Part shown: positions 36,301 to 47,864 of the stretch, piece after piece | Position numbering within the stretch: position 1 is the stretch's first letter | Layout: the number at the start of each line of letters is the position of its first letter | Source: Brachionus plicatilis | Lineage: Eukaryota > Rotifera > Eurotatoria > Ploima > Brachionidae | Reading direction: 5' to 3' | DNA length: 64,000 bases | Assembly (NCBI GenBank): GCA_010279815.1 | Contig: QEOQ01000206.1 | Span: forward strand, 1,091,628 to 1,155,627 | Made by a program: the position numbers and the translations under genes | Notes under the pieces: generated by a model | Told to the model about the DNA's origin: nothing | Database searches by the model: none | The model's input: only the letters and a program-made list of their open reading frames with translations

Positions 36301-39300
36301 TTAAAAGGTAAAATTATTGAAAAACCATAAAATTAGTTGATAAATGATGCTTTTAAACCACATTAAAATTGAAACAAACAATTGAGCTTTAAGTAAATCA
36401 AAGGTTTTTGAAAACCTCAAAATTTTACCCAGCGTGCTTTTTAAAGAACTAAAAAATTCATGGTTTTCTAATTTTTAATTTATCATTTTTTCTTAATAAG
36501 TAATTACTTCAAATTGGTATTAGAAATTCGATGCTAAACATTATTCAAATACAGACTTGTATTAAAGTAAGGAAAAAAGTCTTGACTTGCACCTGACTTT
36601 TATACAAAACTGGTCATATACAGAAAAGAAATTTTTTTCAAAAATTGAATTTAACTTGAGTCGATTTCAGTTTTTTTTGAGACATAAAACAATGCTGAGC
36701 ATCAGATAATAAGTAACGTTCTAACGAATAGTATCTCAAATGATTCTCTAAAAACTTCTCAAGTATTTTCAAAGATTTGTTCTTTTAAATACAGGGTAAT
36801 ATTATTTTGGAGGAAGATATCTTTTTTTTTTTAAAAGTGAGTTGGAAATAGCTATCTTTCAGATAATAGAATATTTTCCTTAAAAAAGTAGTAAATGGAA
36901 CAGTAAAACAATTGGCCTAAAGATTTTTGTTGCGTCGTTTTTTTTAAGATAAAGTTTATTTCAAGATCAGAAGCACACGACTTGTTGGCATATAAAGAAT
37001 AAATCATTTGAAATTTTTTTCTTTTAAAAAGATTAGATAAATGTAACAATATTAAGATTTATAACTATCTATAATAAAATAATTAATTGAATCTCATAGC
37101 AATCTCATTTTTAGCCAATATGGTTTAGCTTTTAAATTTTTCCTCGATTTTTTGCCAAGACCAAAAAGTTTTTTGATTATTTTATTTAGGACAAATTGAC
37201 TATTTTATTGATTCAAAAATGAATTTTTTGATATATTTTAAATTAAATAAAAATGACAGATTAAAAAAACACTTACCATAAAATAATCCGAAGTTGATTA
37301 AGTCGAACTTACTGCGATAGCAAAAATAAATAATTTAAATTCGTTTGTTAATTAAAATAATTTTCATTCAGACTTAGTTTTTTTATTCTTTTTTTAGAAA
37401 AAATAAATTCAAGCTAAATAACAACTTAATTCCACTTTATTATTACCACATCATGAAATAATTCTCGGAAATGAATTTATTTAAATATTAGTTAATTAGT
37501 AATGTATCATTTGCAATTTCAAGTATTTTTCTTGATTAAAAAGAAAAAATTTCAAAAAAGTCTTTTAAATTTTTTCAAGTAAAAAATATTTAAACATGTT
37601 AAATAATTCTATATTAAATCAAAGCTCTACTCTTATAGGAATTTAAGATAAAAATTTTCTTTAAAAATAATTTTAAAAAGAAAGTGTTTTATTAATAAAT
37701 GAGTGTTTTTAAAAAAACATCTATAACATAAATTATTTTCCAAAAATTTAAATGACTTTCAAAAAAACAATTTATTTATATTATTCTAGAAGTTTTTTTT
37801 AGAATGCAAAAAATTAATCATTGAGATTTAAATAAAAATTTCGTTGAATAAATTTTTGATAAATATTCAAAATGAGTCCTAAAATGGCAGAATTCTAAAA
37901 TAAATTTCAAAAAATTTCAAGCAGTTCTGAAAATTATGATTTTTGGTTTGAGAAGATTTAATGATTTAAGATGCGTCTTGTAAATCTTCATTTTTTCTCT
38001 CTTTTACAATTCTGCTTCCTTCTTATTACTTTATAATATTGTTCCTTGAGTGAAAAAGTAGTTTTATATTTTTCTATCAAATTCTGATTGAAGCTATGAA
38101 ATAAGAATGCTGAGCACAAAGACCGGAAAACCCAACGATAAACATTAATTTAGTCAAATATGCTCATCCTTAGTGTAAAATCAAGCAATTTTGATTAAAT
38201 AGTCTTATTTAAATAATGAAAAAATTATTCATTTCTAAATTTGAAGATTTATTTTTTAATGAAAATTTTAATTAAATTCCGAGTACACATAAAGTAAAAA
38301 TCTGTATAAATAATAGATAATCAACAAAATTTATTTTTTAATAAGTTTGATTAATTAAGAAAAACTTTATTTTTATGAGGTCTTTGTTTAGAAATAATCA
38401 GTCTATAATAAGAATTTTTAAATAAAAAAATTTAATTAAGTCTTTGTTTATTTAGAGCTTTTTTATCATTAAACCGGGTTATTTTCTAACTAGACAAATT
38501 ATAATTTTTAAATTTGTTCAGCGTTATTTTTAATAAAAAATTTGAAATGAAAAAAACTTATTCTCAAGAGGATATTTTTAGCAATTCCTCAATTCTTCTA
38601 AAAAATCGATCAAATTCATCGCTTTATTCGCTTCAATTTCATGTTAAATCACTTGTTATATTTATTTCAAAGAAATCTAATTAAATTAATTATGAAAATT
38701 TGGTGTTCCACATTTTAGTGAATCCGTAAATTTAAAATTTAACTAATTTGTTTAAATGGAATTTGAGGGTAAAACAATGTCTGTACAATATAAATGGCTT
38801 CTTTTATTTTAACAACTAAGAAAAATATTCATTTCTTCAACAAACGAAACAATAAAATAATTTATCAAATATTTAAATTCATAAATAGATTGTTTTATTT
38901 TTTTTAGAAATAAAATTTTACATTGTGGAATGATTTATTAGATTTTTATTTTATTCCATTTATTAACTAGTAGATTCTTCCATTTTTTTGTGTTATGCAA
39001 TATTTTAATGCATATTTTATAAAGTCGCCTTTTAGCTATTAATTAAAAAGATTTACAATTTAAAAAGAATAAACTGCAATTTATAATAGACTTAGTCGAA
39101 TTTAAGAATAAATTATCTACTTTAGTAGATTTTGTGTTCCAAATAAAGCATAGTTTAATTAATAAGCTCATTCAGTCATCGCTAATTCGGATTTTTCTAC
39201 AAGTCGGCTTAGACCGAGCCGATAGATTTTTTTGAATTTTTCAATAAAACCATCTTTTTACAGATAGGATAAAAATTTCTAATTTTTTAGGGCTAAATTT

Positions 39301-42300
39301 AGCTTTAATTTAATTTAATTTGTTATTAAAAAATAGGTGATTGGGTGCTAGCAGAAATGAATTTAAAAGATTATTGGCGATTTTTTAATTTCATAAATAG
39401 ATAGCAGTTTTGTGAGAAAGAGCAAGTGTCAGACTTCTGGGCCAGTTTTTCAAAGGGCATATAAATAAATTTTGATAGTAATTCCAAAACAAGATAAATA
39501 AATCAAATTTTATATCAATCTTTTGTAGCATCTTGAACAACCTGATTTAATCAGATTTATCGTGCTTGAAAATAAATATCAGAGCTATTTTCAGATAAGG
39601 ATACTGATGATTTAAGATATGCTCTTATTTTTAATCTGGCTTCTATTTTATAAAAAATAAAAAAGTATTGGCTTTCAAAGTTTATTTTCCAATAGCGCAA
39701 TTTGATATTGCAATTGTTTCGAAGACAAATAAATTCTGTCCAACTCTTTATTTGGCTTAAATTGGTGCAAAAATTTATTTTGATTTTTAAAATTAAAAAA
39801 AAAATTTTAATATGTACTCGACAACAGTGATTACTTCTCCCGGGTCCAAAATATCAGTGATGAGCAGTCAAGTTACCAGCAATATTTCAAATTACTCTTA
39901 CCGTCATCACCACCATCGAACTCATTTGAATCAAATTCAAAACTCTTGTCAAAATTTAGCCCTAAGCTCGTCTAAACACAGAAAAGACTGCTGTCAGAAG
40001 CGTAAAAAAAATTTTCTAAACTCCTACGAAAGGTAACAAAAATCAATCAAAATATTATCTTTCATATTTCCTGGTAGAATTACTAATCATTGTCAATGTG
40101 AGACAGACAATTTTTCATCAAAAAAAAATATTTAAATAATTCAGACATGAAATTAAATGATGGATTTGTTGCCAAAAATAAAAATTAAATAAGTTGTCTT
40201 GACATCTCGTTTAGTTCTTTGGTCAATGAATAATTTAAATTTTATCCTAATTTATTCTGGGTTCGTGTCGTGGTAGATAGATTTAAAAGCTTTGCTAATG
40301 ATGCTCGACAAAATGGTGTTTGTTTAGTTAAATTAATTCCATGTAAAGAATCATTAAAATTTAATTTCCTCAATTGAGCCAACTAAAACAAAAGCTTATT
40401 TTGAGTAATTGGATGCGCGATCCAGGTCTTGGTTACAATTTTGCATTTTTATTTTTCTAAAAACAATTTAAATTAATGAAAATGTCTTGAAAAAAAAATT
40501 ATTTTTGTCTTAATTGCGAATTTATTTTTATCTATTCATTTTTGTTATTCATATCTTGAAACCCCAGAGTGGTGTTGTGATAAATTTTTTGTTTTTTTAT
40601 TTTTACAATTTTTAAAATTTTTTCAATTCTTTCAATTTTATTTTCTGTTTTAAGAGAACCTCGTCGAGTCTATCTGCAAAAAGGACAACAAGGTCTTGGA
40701 TTTAACATAGTCGGAGGAGAAGGCGGCGAAGGAATATTTATCTCATTTATTTTAACTGGAGGTGCCGCCGATCTAAACGGAGAGTTGAGAAAGGGCGACC
40801 AAATATTGAGTGTCAACTCGATTGATCTAACACAAGCAACACACGAACAAGCCGCCGACGTCCTAAAAAATGCCGGCCAGCACGTAAACTTAATTGTTCA
40901 GCACAGACCCGAAGCCTATGAGCGATTTCAAGCCAAAATTAATGAGCGAAGAGAACAAATGTTGAATTCAGCATCGTCTTTACACAATCAGGCGCCAATG
41001 GCAGGTGCAGCCAGCGCATCAAACATTGCCAATGGAGCCATGAGCACTTCGAATTCAGGAGCGCATTCTTTGAACAATTTAAACTCAGGCCACGGCAGTG
41101 GAACTTTGATTACCAAGCACAAAAAGAGTCTTTATGTACGAGCACTATTCGACTATGATCCGGCTAAAGACAGCGGTCTGCCTGGCAAAGGCCTCAACTT
41201 TCACTACGGGGACATATTGCATGTGACCAATGCTTCCGATGACGAGTGGTGGCAGGCAAGGCGAGTCGTCATTGATGGCACTGAGGAGGACCTAGGCATC
41301 GTTCCCTCGAAGAAAAGAGTAGAGAGAAAGGAGCGAGCTCGGCAGCGAAGGGTTAACTTTGGAAAAAATACAGAATCAAATGCCAATCGGGCAGGAACAT
41401 TGGACAAAAAGAAAAAAGGTGGACTCAAATTTTTCATGAAAGGAAGCAAAAAAGATTTGCAAAGTGGCGACGAGCTCAGTGATCACGAAAGTATGTGTTT
41501 TGATTATAGTTTGAAATTTTTTTTCAATTTTTTTATGATTATAAAAATTTAAGATAAAGTTAAAGCAGGTTTTTATCTGAGTTTTTTAAATTTTATTTTT
41601 TATTTAAAAAATCACTTGAAATTACTAATTTTGCTCAAGCTGTAAAATTTTTTTGTGTTTTCGCTAACAATAATTCTTATCGTGAAAATGACGCAACGAC
41701 TTGTAATCTTATTTTTTATTAACTAAAATTTTAATTGTCTATTTTTGTTAAATATGAATTATTTTCGAAACAACTAGTCTAAATGGTAAAGGCTTTTAAG
41801 ATAATTAAATTGACTAATTATGTAAATTAATTCAAAAAAAACATTTTTTAATTTAAATTTTAGTATCAAGATCTTGGATTAAAAAGAATGTAAAATAATT
41901 TAAAAGCAAATTGATCCGGATATTTTAAATTTTGGGCAAAAATTAATTTTTTTCAGTTTTTTTGCATTTCTTAATTTTGATCTAAAAAATAATAATGAAA
42001 AGGTAAAAAATATTTGTTTCTTTAAAAATCTTGATTTTTGCAATAATATGAAAAAACATTAAAAAAAAACACCTTGCATAATAACAGTGATTATCGTTCT
42101 AAAGGAACGTGTCAAAACTCGGAAGTCATTAGGGACTATAATTAATGATAGCGAAAGACATGAATGGCATAAAAATATTCTTCAATATAAATTTTCGAAT
42201 AAATTAATTAAATGAAAATTTTGAAATTTATTAATTGATATTTTTCATTTATGGTAAAAATAAATAATCAAAATTGAGCATTTTTAAATAATAAAATAAA

Positions 42301-43576
42301 GATTTTTACGATGGGTTCAATTAAAGAATTTATTTACCAACTATCTTGGCCGTGAAGTTCAGTTCAAAAGAACAGAAAAAGTGATAAATATTGAATAACT
42401 TTTTTGCTAAAAGTTTAAAATTAGTTCCGTGAATGAAACATGGTGCAGTATTCAAAGTTTTATCAACTGTCAAAGTCTGCTAATGATGTGCACAATACAT
42501 TGGGATCTTATTTCCGTTAACTTTGCATACTTTCATATTTGATGCAACTTTGAATGTTGCACCATGTATCAATAGCATATCTAATTTTGAACTTAAATAT
42601 TTTACTATTCTTTTTACCATTTTGTACTAAATTTCACAAATTCTTTGTCCATTAAAACTCGTGACAAAAAAATCAAGTATTCGATGCATGAATTTCTAAA
42701 TAAAAGACACTGATCGCTTTAAATTAAAATATCAAATTTAATTTAATTTTAAATTTTCATTTTTAAGCTGCGAGTGAAGACACTATATTATCATATGAAC
42801 CAGTTGTTCAGCAAGAGTGTAAGTACATTTTTTTATTTAAAAAATTTGAAGTTTTTAAATTATCTTTGAATATGTAGTAAAATATACACGGCCAATAATT
42901 GTTCTTGGACCAGCTAAAGACAGAGTGAACAATGACTTGATTTACGATTTTCCCGAAAAATTTGGCTGCTGTGTTCCTCGTGAGTTTTAAAAGTGCTTTT
43001 TGTTATTTTAATTACAAAAAATTTCTTGTAAAGACACCACTCGACCCAAAAAAGAAGATGAAGCTGATGGCCGTGATTACTATTTTGTAGAATCACGTGA
43101 TCAAATGGAAAGAGACATTGCCAATCACTTGTTTATTGAAGCTGGTCAATACCATGGAAATTTATACGGAACTAGTGTCCAATCAGTACGAGAAGTTGCC
43201 GAAAAAGGCAAACATTGTATTTTGGATGTTAGTGGAAATGCCATTAAAAGGTTGAAAATGGCTCAATTGTATCCAATTGCATTATTTTTGAAGCCTAAGA
43301 GTGTCGAATGGATAATGTGAGTATTTCCTGATTATTAAAATCTTTTGATTTTACAAATTAAACAAAATTCTTTTAAGGGATTTAAATAAGCGAATAAGTG
43401 TTGAAGAAGCCAAAGATATGTATGAAAAAGCAGAAAAAATGGAACAAGCTTTTGCTGAACATTTTACAGCTGTAATTCAAGGAGAAAACTTTGAAGACGT
43501 TTATGAAAAATGCAAAGAAGTAATAGGCGAGCAAGCTGGTCCAATTATTTGGGTTCCCAGTAAAGAGCCCCTATAA
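33388..43576 (+). CDS. dlg1: Discs large (DLG) membrane-associated guanylate kinase scaffold
   Basis: Exons 33388-33406, 34650-34903, 35185-35874, 35927-36066, 40655-41490, 42768-42818, 42878-42979, 43034-43316 and 43378-43576 give 857 residues with matching phases. Domains in order: L27 (about 6-75, starting MPVKKDDAHRAL), PDZ1 (about 171-258, [12 protein letters not shown]), PDZ2 (about 266-355, LGFSISGG), PDZ3 (about 370-455, [15 protein letters not shown]), SH3 (about 525-592, [11 protein letters not shown]), the HOOK/4.1-binding region, and guanylate-kinase-like GUK (about 668-850) ending [10 protein letters not shown]. This is the complete DLG1-4 architecture; the L27 start corresponds to the alpha/S97-type isoform. 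Family role: cytoplasmic scaffold at septate junctions and synapses, binding PDZ ligands and organising polarity with Scribble and Lgl; the GUK domain binds phosphoproteins rather than acting as a kinase. The 4.6-kb intron between PDZ2 and PDZ3 holds a probable alternative first exon. Confidence 0.94.
36067..39811. other. Large Discs large intron segment with one small repeat
   Basis: AT-rich intronic DNA with no reading frame of note. It contains a 62-bp inverted-repeat unit at 36552-36613. The last few hundred bases may act as an internal promoter for the exon at 39812. Confidence 0.4.
36552..36613. repeat. 62-bp inverted-repeat unit in a Discs large intron
   Basis: CAGACTTGTATTAAAGT at the left is an imperfect inverted copy of ACTTTTATACAAAACTG at the right. 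The ends match those of the element in SETD2 intron 4 (5685-6211), so both may belong to one MITE family. Confidence 0.4.
39812..40032 (+). CDS. dlg1: Probable alternative first coding exon of Discs large (short PDZ3-SH3-GUK isoform)
   Basis: An ATG at 39812 opens 73 codons ([20 protein letters not shown]...) that end at a donor (AG|GTAACA) in phase 2. That is exactly the phase needed to join the PDZ3 exon at 40655. A stop codon lies in frame just upstream at 39794 and there is no AG between it and the ATG, so this cannot be an internal exon in that frame. The exon is less AT-rich than its intron and has a His-rich patch (HHHH). The resulting protein would lack L27, PDZ1 and PDZ2. An alternative reading, as an internal exon entered at the AG of 'acaacag', would leave an open frame but has only a poor donor (GTCTAA). 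Confidence 0.5.
42438..42567. repeat. Small hairpin repeat in a Discs large intron
   Basis: CATGGTGCAGTATTCAAAGTT at the left is an imperfect inverted copy of the right arm, ending AACTTTGAATGTTGCACCATG. The repeat is about 130 bp, noncoding and MITE-like. The GGTGCA termini recall the family at 109-256 and 44754-45005, but relatedness is uncertain. Confidence 0.5.
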
Positions 43577-44182
43577 AATACTGACAAAAATGCATTTTGT
43601 AAATTAATAATTTTTTTTTATTAAAGTTCTAATTATTGAGTAGTTTGCTTTAAAATATTTTTTTTTAATCAGAAATCATTAAAGATTACTTCTATGAAAT
43701 TTCCAACCTTATGTAAATGAATTTTAAAAAAATTCTTAATGCTTTCTAAATTTGTAAATGTATATAAAATTAATGTTTTCAAAAATTAAGATTGGTTAAT
43801 AATAATTTTTATATTTTATTAAAAAGAAAAATTAAAATAAAATTTTATCCTATTAGTTTAAATTTCTCTGATATCAGATAATTTTAAATTGTATTTTATG
43901 ATTTAAATATAATTTTCATTCGAATATTCATTCGATTTTTTTATTAATTAATTTCTAAATAAAATTTTAAGAAAATTTTTCTATTTCAATCTTAATATTT
44001 TTTAAATGGCTCTCCAAAAAACTACCTGATTAATTTTAAATAAATTATCATTTTAATATTTACTATCCCATCTAGCACATTTAAACTGAACGGAAACTTT
44101 TTCAAACTCGAAGATAAGAATAAGGTCCCGGATCTTAGAAATTTTTTATTCCTTGTTTTCACATCTTGTCAACTGACTTCGT

Positions 44183-44550
44183 TAAAAGTCTGCTCAAAAA
44201 CATTTTTGACGCTGTTCAAATTGAAAAAATTTTCGAAGAAAAGTTTAAAGATAGAGCTGAGAGAAAAAATGGAATAGAAGAATCAGAAATTTTTTTCAGA
44301 AGAATTTCATAAAAGTAGAGAACATCATTAGAAGCTTGTCTAGCCTGAAAATCATATATGATTTAAAATGAGTGGTCTCAATCGAAACAAAAAAATTACT
44401 TGTGATGAAGAAAGGCACAACATAGCGAAATTCCGAGTCGACGATTCAACATGCGAAAGATGTCAACAAAAAGGACACTTGGCACAAATTTCCGGAAAAT
44501 TTAAATCTCTGGAAAAATTAATGATAGTAAATTTAATTAAAATGGAGTAA
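44183..44550 (+). pseudogene. Degenerate gag-like fragment with an incomplete zinc knuckle
   Basis: The piece at 44368-44550 encodes CERCQQKGHLAQ, which matches the start of a CCHC zinc knuckle. The expected fourth ligand, a Cys, is absent. Protein-like sequence in another frame precedes it (about 44183-44310, EKIFEEKFKDRAERKN), with stops and frame changes between. This would fit a decayed retroelement gag gene. The evidence is weak and the similarity may be accidental. Confidence 0.25.
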
Positions 44551-44753
44551 CAAACACACCAGAATATCAGCCAGATGCCAACAAAAGTAATGATTCAAAT
44601 TTAGGACCTAAAACAGGATCTCAAATTCTTAAAACTTCTAATAAACCAAATAAAGTGGGTTTTGTGAATTTCAAATATAAATTGAACGAAAATTCTTAAT
44701 TTTTTAATTTATTGAAATTAAATTGTATGAAAAATACTAGAAATAATACTGCA

Positions 44754-45005
44754 ATAAAGTGCAACATACTTTGTTGCACCTTTTTGACCTAAAATGAAAT
44801 TTTTATTTTCTTTTTTTTTTTAGTAAATGAAATCAATAATCTATTTAGTAGTAGTAGTAGTAAGGGGTAGGCTACAAGTCGCGATTTGCATGCAGGATGA
44901 TGCAAAACGGGTTGATTATTACAGGATTATACAAGAAAAACATTGAATAATCATCAGAAAAAGGACAAAAATCCAAAAAATATTCTAAAAAGAATTGCAC
45001 TTTAT
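44754..45005. repeat. Inverted-repeat element, GTGCA family
   Basis: The ends are exact inverted copies over 11 bp (ATAAAGTGCAA at 44754, TTGCACTTTAT ending near 45005). The left arm (CATACTTTGTTGCACCTTTT) nearly matches 115-134 at the start of the window. The interior includes a short TAG/AGT repeat tract (about 44851-44863). It is noncoding. Confidence 0.5.
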
Positions 45006-46248
45006 GGTAATTTTAATAGATCTTTAACAAAAGATGGAAATTAAATTTTTTTTGAGAAAATAAATATTTATTACAAATTTTCCTTGCTTAAGAAAAATTT
45101 TTAAAATGAAAATTTACAAACACCTTATATAAATATAATAGTTCAAAAAGTATTTTTCTTTGACTCACTGGCAAGTGAAATAAAATCGTTTATTCATCCT
45201 TGCTTGTGTCACCAAATTATTGGCGTGGCATGACCATTCTCTAATTGAAAGCCATACGTAAACAAATATAACTGGATATAACTAAATTAAGTACCTGCTC
45301 TTGTTAGTCCTGTTTTTTTCTGTGGAATTGGGATGCTACTTTAGACTCTAAAACTTCAGATGATAATTAGCCCAACACAAGATCAGTCAAAAACAAAAAA
45401 ACAATCTGAGCATGTTTAATCAATAACCATGTATGTAATCAGTATAAGATGGTATGAAGAAAAAAGAGAATTTTATGTCAAAATGAATGTACCAAAAAAA
45501 AATACATCTCTTTATTTAAATTTTTTAATTTATTTTTTACTTTTTGTCTTAATTTTTTATAAAATAAATAATTCGATTATAAATTTTTTTTTTCAAATTA
45601 GCCAGAAGTTTAATATGATTATTTTTTAAAATATTAGCACTTTAAAAAAAATTCATAATTTATTAGGAGCAAGGACAAACTTAAAAATAGTAAAAAAATT
45701 GTTGAACTTATTGAAATTTCAGCGATAAATATTCAGTCAAAATTTCTTAGATATTACTTTGAAAAATAAAAAATTATCAAGAATAAATAAAGATTGTAAA
45801 AATTATCATTGAATTTCTTTGAACAAATATCAGTATATTACTTTTGAAAATTTAATTATGATCAGAAACTTTTTTAACAAGTTTTAAATTTTATTTAACG
45901 TAAACCATAAGTATCTGTTGTTGTTTTATTTTATTAAAATGTTTTAAAAAATAAAAAATTATACCAGTTAAAGATCACTCTCGAGAATCATATCTATTGG
46001 TATGAGCATTTTTTTTTTTAAAAATTTGTTCACCGTGGAAGAAGAATAATGGAATAAATGACTTTAAAAAGTTGCCAAAATTATGTGGAACATTCATTGT
46101 TAAACAAAAATCAAATCATCATCTTTTCAAAAAAAGTATTTAAGTAATTTCATCACTATTCTAATAATTCTCTCAAAGGCTTTTTGTAACATTTTAAGAA
46201 GAATTATTTCTTAATATTTAAATGCTCTTAAATTTTACTATAATTTAG

Positions 46249-47658
46249 ATGCAAAGAAAAAAATTTTATAAGATATTAATTATTTTTGCTATTTTTTTAA
46301 TATTTTGGACCAACAATAGCTTATTTTTTGAAATTCAACGGCAAAAAATAAATCAACAAATCAAGGAAAATTTTTATCAAAATAAAAGCATTAAAGATTA
46401 TTATTCTCAAATGACAAATCTATACGACTCTGATCTAAATTCTGTACAATTTAATCTTTATTTAAAATTCAAACAAAATCCTAAGTCAAAAAAAAAACTT
46501 GCACCAATTTTGGCCAAAAAACGCCAAATGTATTATTTGATTTTGGAATACACACGGATTTTTGGGAAGAAAAAATTCTGCGAGCAAAAAATTTCTGATG
46601 AACAAATGCTTGCCATTGATGATCAAAAGCTTTTATCTAAATTAAAATCGGAAAAAACTTCAAATGCTCGTTACACTTTGATGGATAAGTGTCTTTATAA
46701 AAACTGTTTTTTTTCTTGTGACAAAAGTCTAGCTATGCAGTCTGACGCACTATTATTTCATACAACAGATTTAGTAAATCAAGTTAATTCAATACAGGGA
46801 CATGAAAATTCCGAAAATCTAAATTCTCATTTATTCGATTTTGAGAGAAATCCTGCGCAAATTTGGTTATTGTGGAATGATGAAGCAAACCATGTGTCAA
46901 ATAAAATCGACTCATTAAGATTCAATTGGACTATTTCATACAATTCAATGTCCGAAGCTTCTTTTTGTACATATGGATGCTTAACAGAAAATGATGCCAC
47001 AATTGATCAATTAAAATTTGAGAATTTTGTCAGTGATGAGTTCAAAAAACGTCAAAATACAATATTATGGATGGTAAGCAATTGTGGAGCAAAAGCACGA
47101 TTAAAAATTGTTGAAAAATTAGCACTTTATAATAAAATTGAAATTCATGGAAAGTGTGTCCAGTACATAAGAAATAATTTTAAAAATACAAGTCTAATAG
47201 AATTTAAAGATGAAAAATGTCCAAGAAATTCAGAATGCGAAAAAAATTCTTTGAGCAGAAGTAAGTTTTATTTTGCATTTGAAAATCAAAATTGCACAGA
47301 TTATATAACTGAAAAATTTTGGCGATCTTTGGACTTTAATTTGATTCCAATTGTCTTCCAGCCTAATAAAGAGCATTATGAACGGATTGCTCCAGCTAAT
47401 TCATTTATACATTTAGCTGACTTTGGATATGATTCGAATAAACTCAGTGATTATTTGAACCTTGTGTCAGAGGACTTAAATCTTTATGCAAAATATTTTG
47501 AGTGGAAAAAATATTACAAAGCTGCATATCAGGGTGATGTAGTGGAAGAATTTAGATTTTGCGAAATTTGCGAAAAATTAAACAATTTAGATAAAAATAA
47601 TTTTTCATTTTATGAAAAAATTTCAAACTGGTTTAATGATCAGTGTTCAAAAAATTAA
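46249..47658 (+). CDS. Alpha-1,3-fucosyltransferase-like Golgi enzyme (GT10), single exon
   Basis: An uninterrupted 469-residue frame. A short cytosolic basic tail (MQRKKFYK) is followed by a signal-anchor helix (about 9-26, ILIIFAIFLIFW), giving the type II topology of Golgi glycosyltransferases. A stem of about 150 residues precedes the catalytic region. The C-terminal half has the GT10 signature: ILWMVSNCGAKARLKIVEKL, then KFYFAFENQNCTDYITEKFW, which matches the conserved FxFENxxxxDYxTEKxW block that contacts GDP-fucose, then LIPIVF. Paired cysteines (CEIC) near the end are typical of the family. The expected reaction is transfer of fucose from GDP-fucose to GlcNAc in glycans. Whether the product is a Lewis-type antenna or a core alpha-1,3 linkage cannot be decided here. 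The start follows an acceptor-like TTTAG, so a 5' noncoding exon may exist. AATAAA lies at about 47686. Confidence 0.9.
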   Translation: MQRKKFYKILIIFAIFLIFWTNNSLFFEIQRQKINQQIKENFYQNKSIKDYYSQMTNLYDSDLNSVQFNLYLKFKQNPKSKKKLAPILAKKRQMYYLILEYTRIFGKKKFCEQKISDEQMLAIDDQKLLSKLKSEKTSNARYTLMDKCLYKNCFFSCDKSLAMQSDALLFHTTDLVNQVNSIQGHENSENLNSHLFDFERNPAQIWLLWNDEANHVSNKIDSLRFNWTISYNSMSEASFCTYGCLTENDATIDQLKFENFVSDEFKKRQNTILWMVSNCGAKARLKIVEKLALYNKIEIHGKCVQYIRNNFKNTSLIEFKDEKCPRNSECEKNSLSRSKFYFAFENQNCTDYITEKFWRSLDFNLIPIVFQPNKEHYERIAPANSFIHLADFGYDSNKLSDYLNLVSEDLNLYAKYFEWKKYYKAAYQGDVVEEFRFCEICEKLNNLDKNNFSFYEKISNWFNDQCSKN

Positions 47659-47864
47659 ATTCATAATATTTAAATAATTGTCTAAATAAAAAATAATCTA
47701 TACTATTTAGTTTTATTTAGAAGTAAAATTTTTGCTGAAGATTAAGAGCATTAATGAAATGATTAGTGACGATTTAAGTCGAAAAACAAATTTCACTGAA
47801 TTCACTTTTTGAATGATTGTAAAATATTCTAATTTAATTTAATTAGAATAAATTAGAGTTCAAT

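Larger units (their letters stand above)
43577..46248. other. Intergenic region with a gag-like remnant and a MITE
   Basis: ATTAAA at 43620-43625 may serve as the Discs large polyadenylation signal. The region also holds a degenerate zinc-knuckle fragment (44183-44550) and an inverted-repeat element (44754-45005). The open stretch at 45429-45629 is low complexity and not called. Confidence 0.4.
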
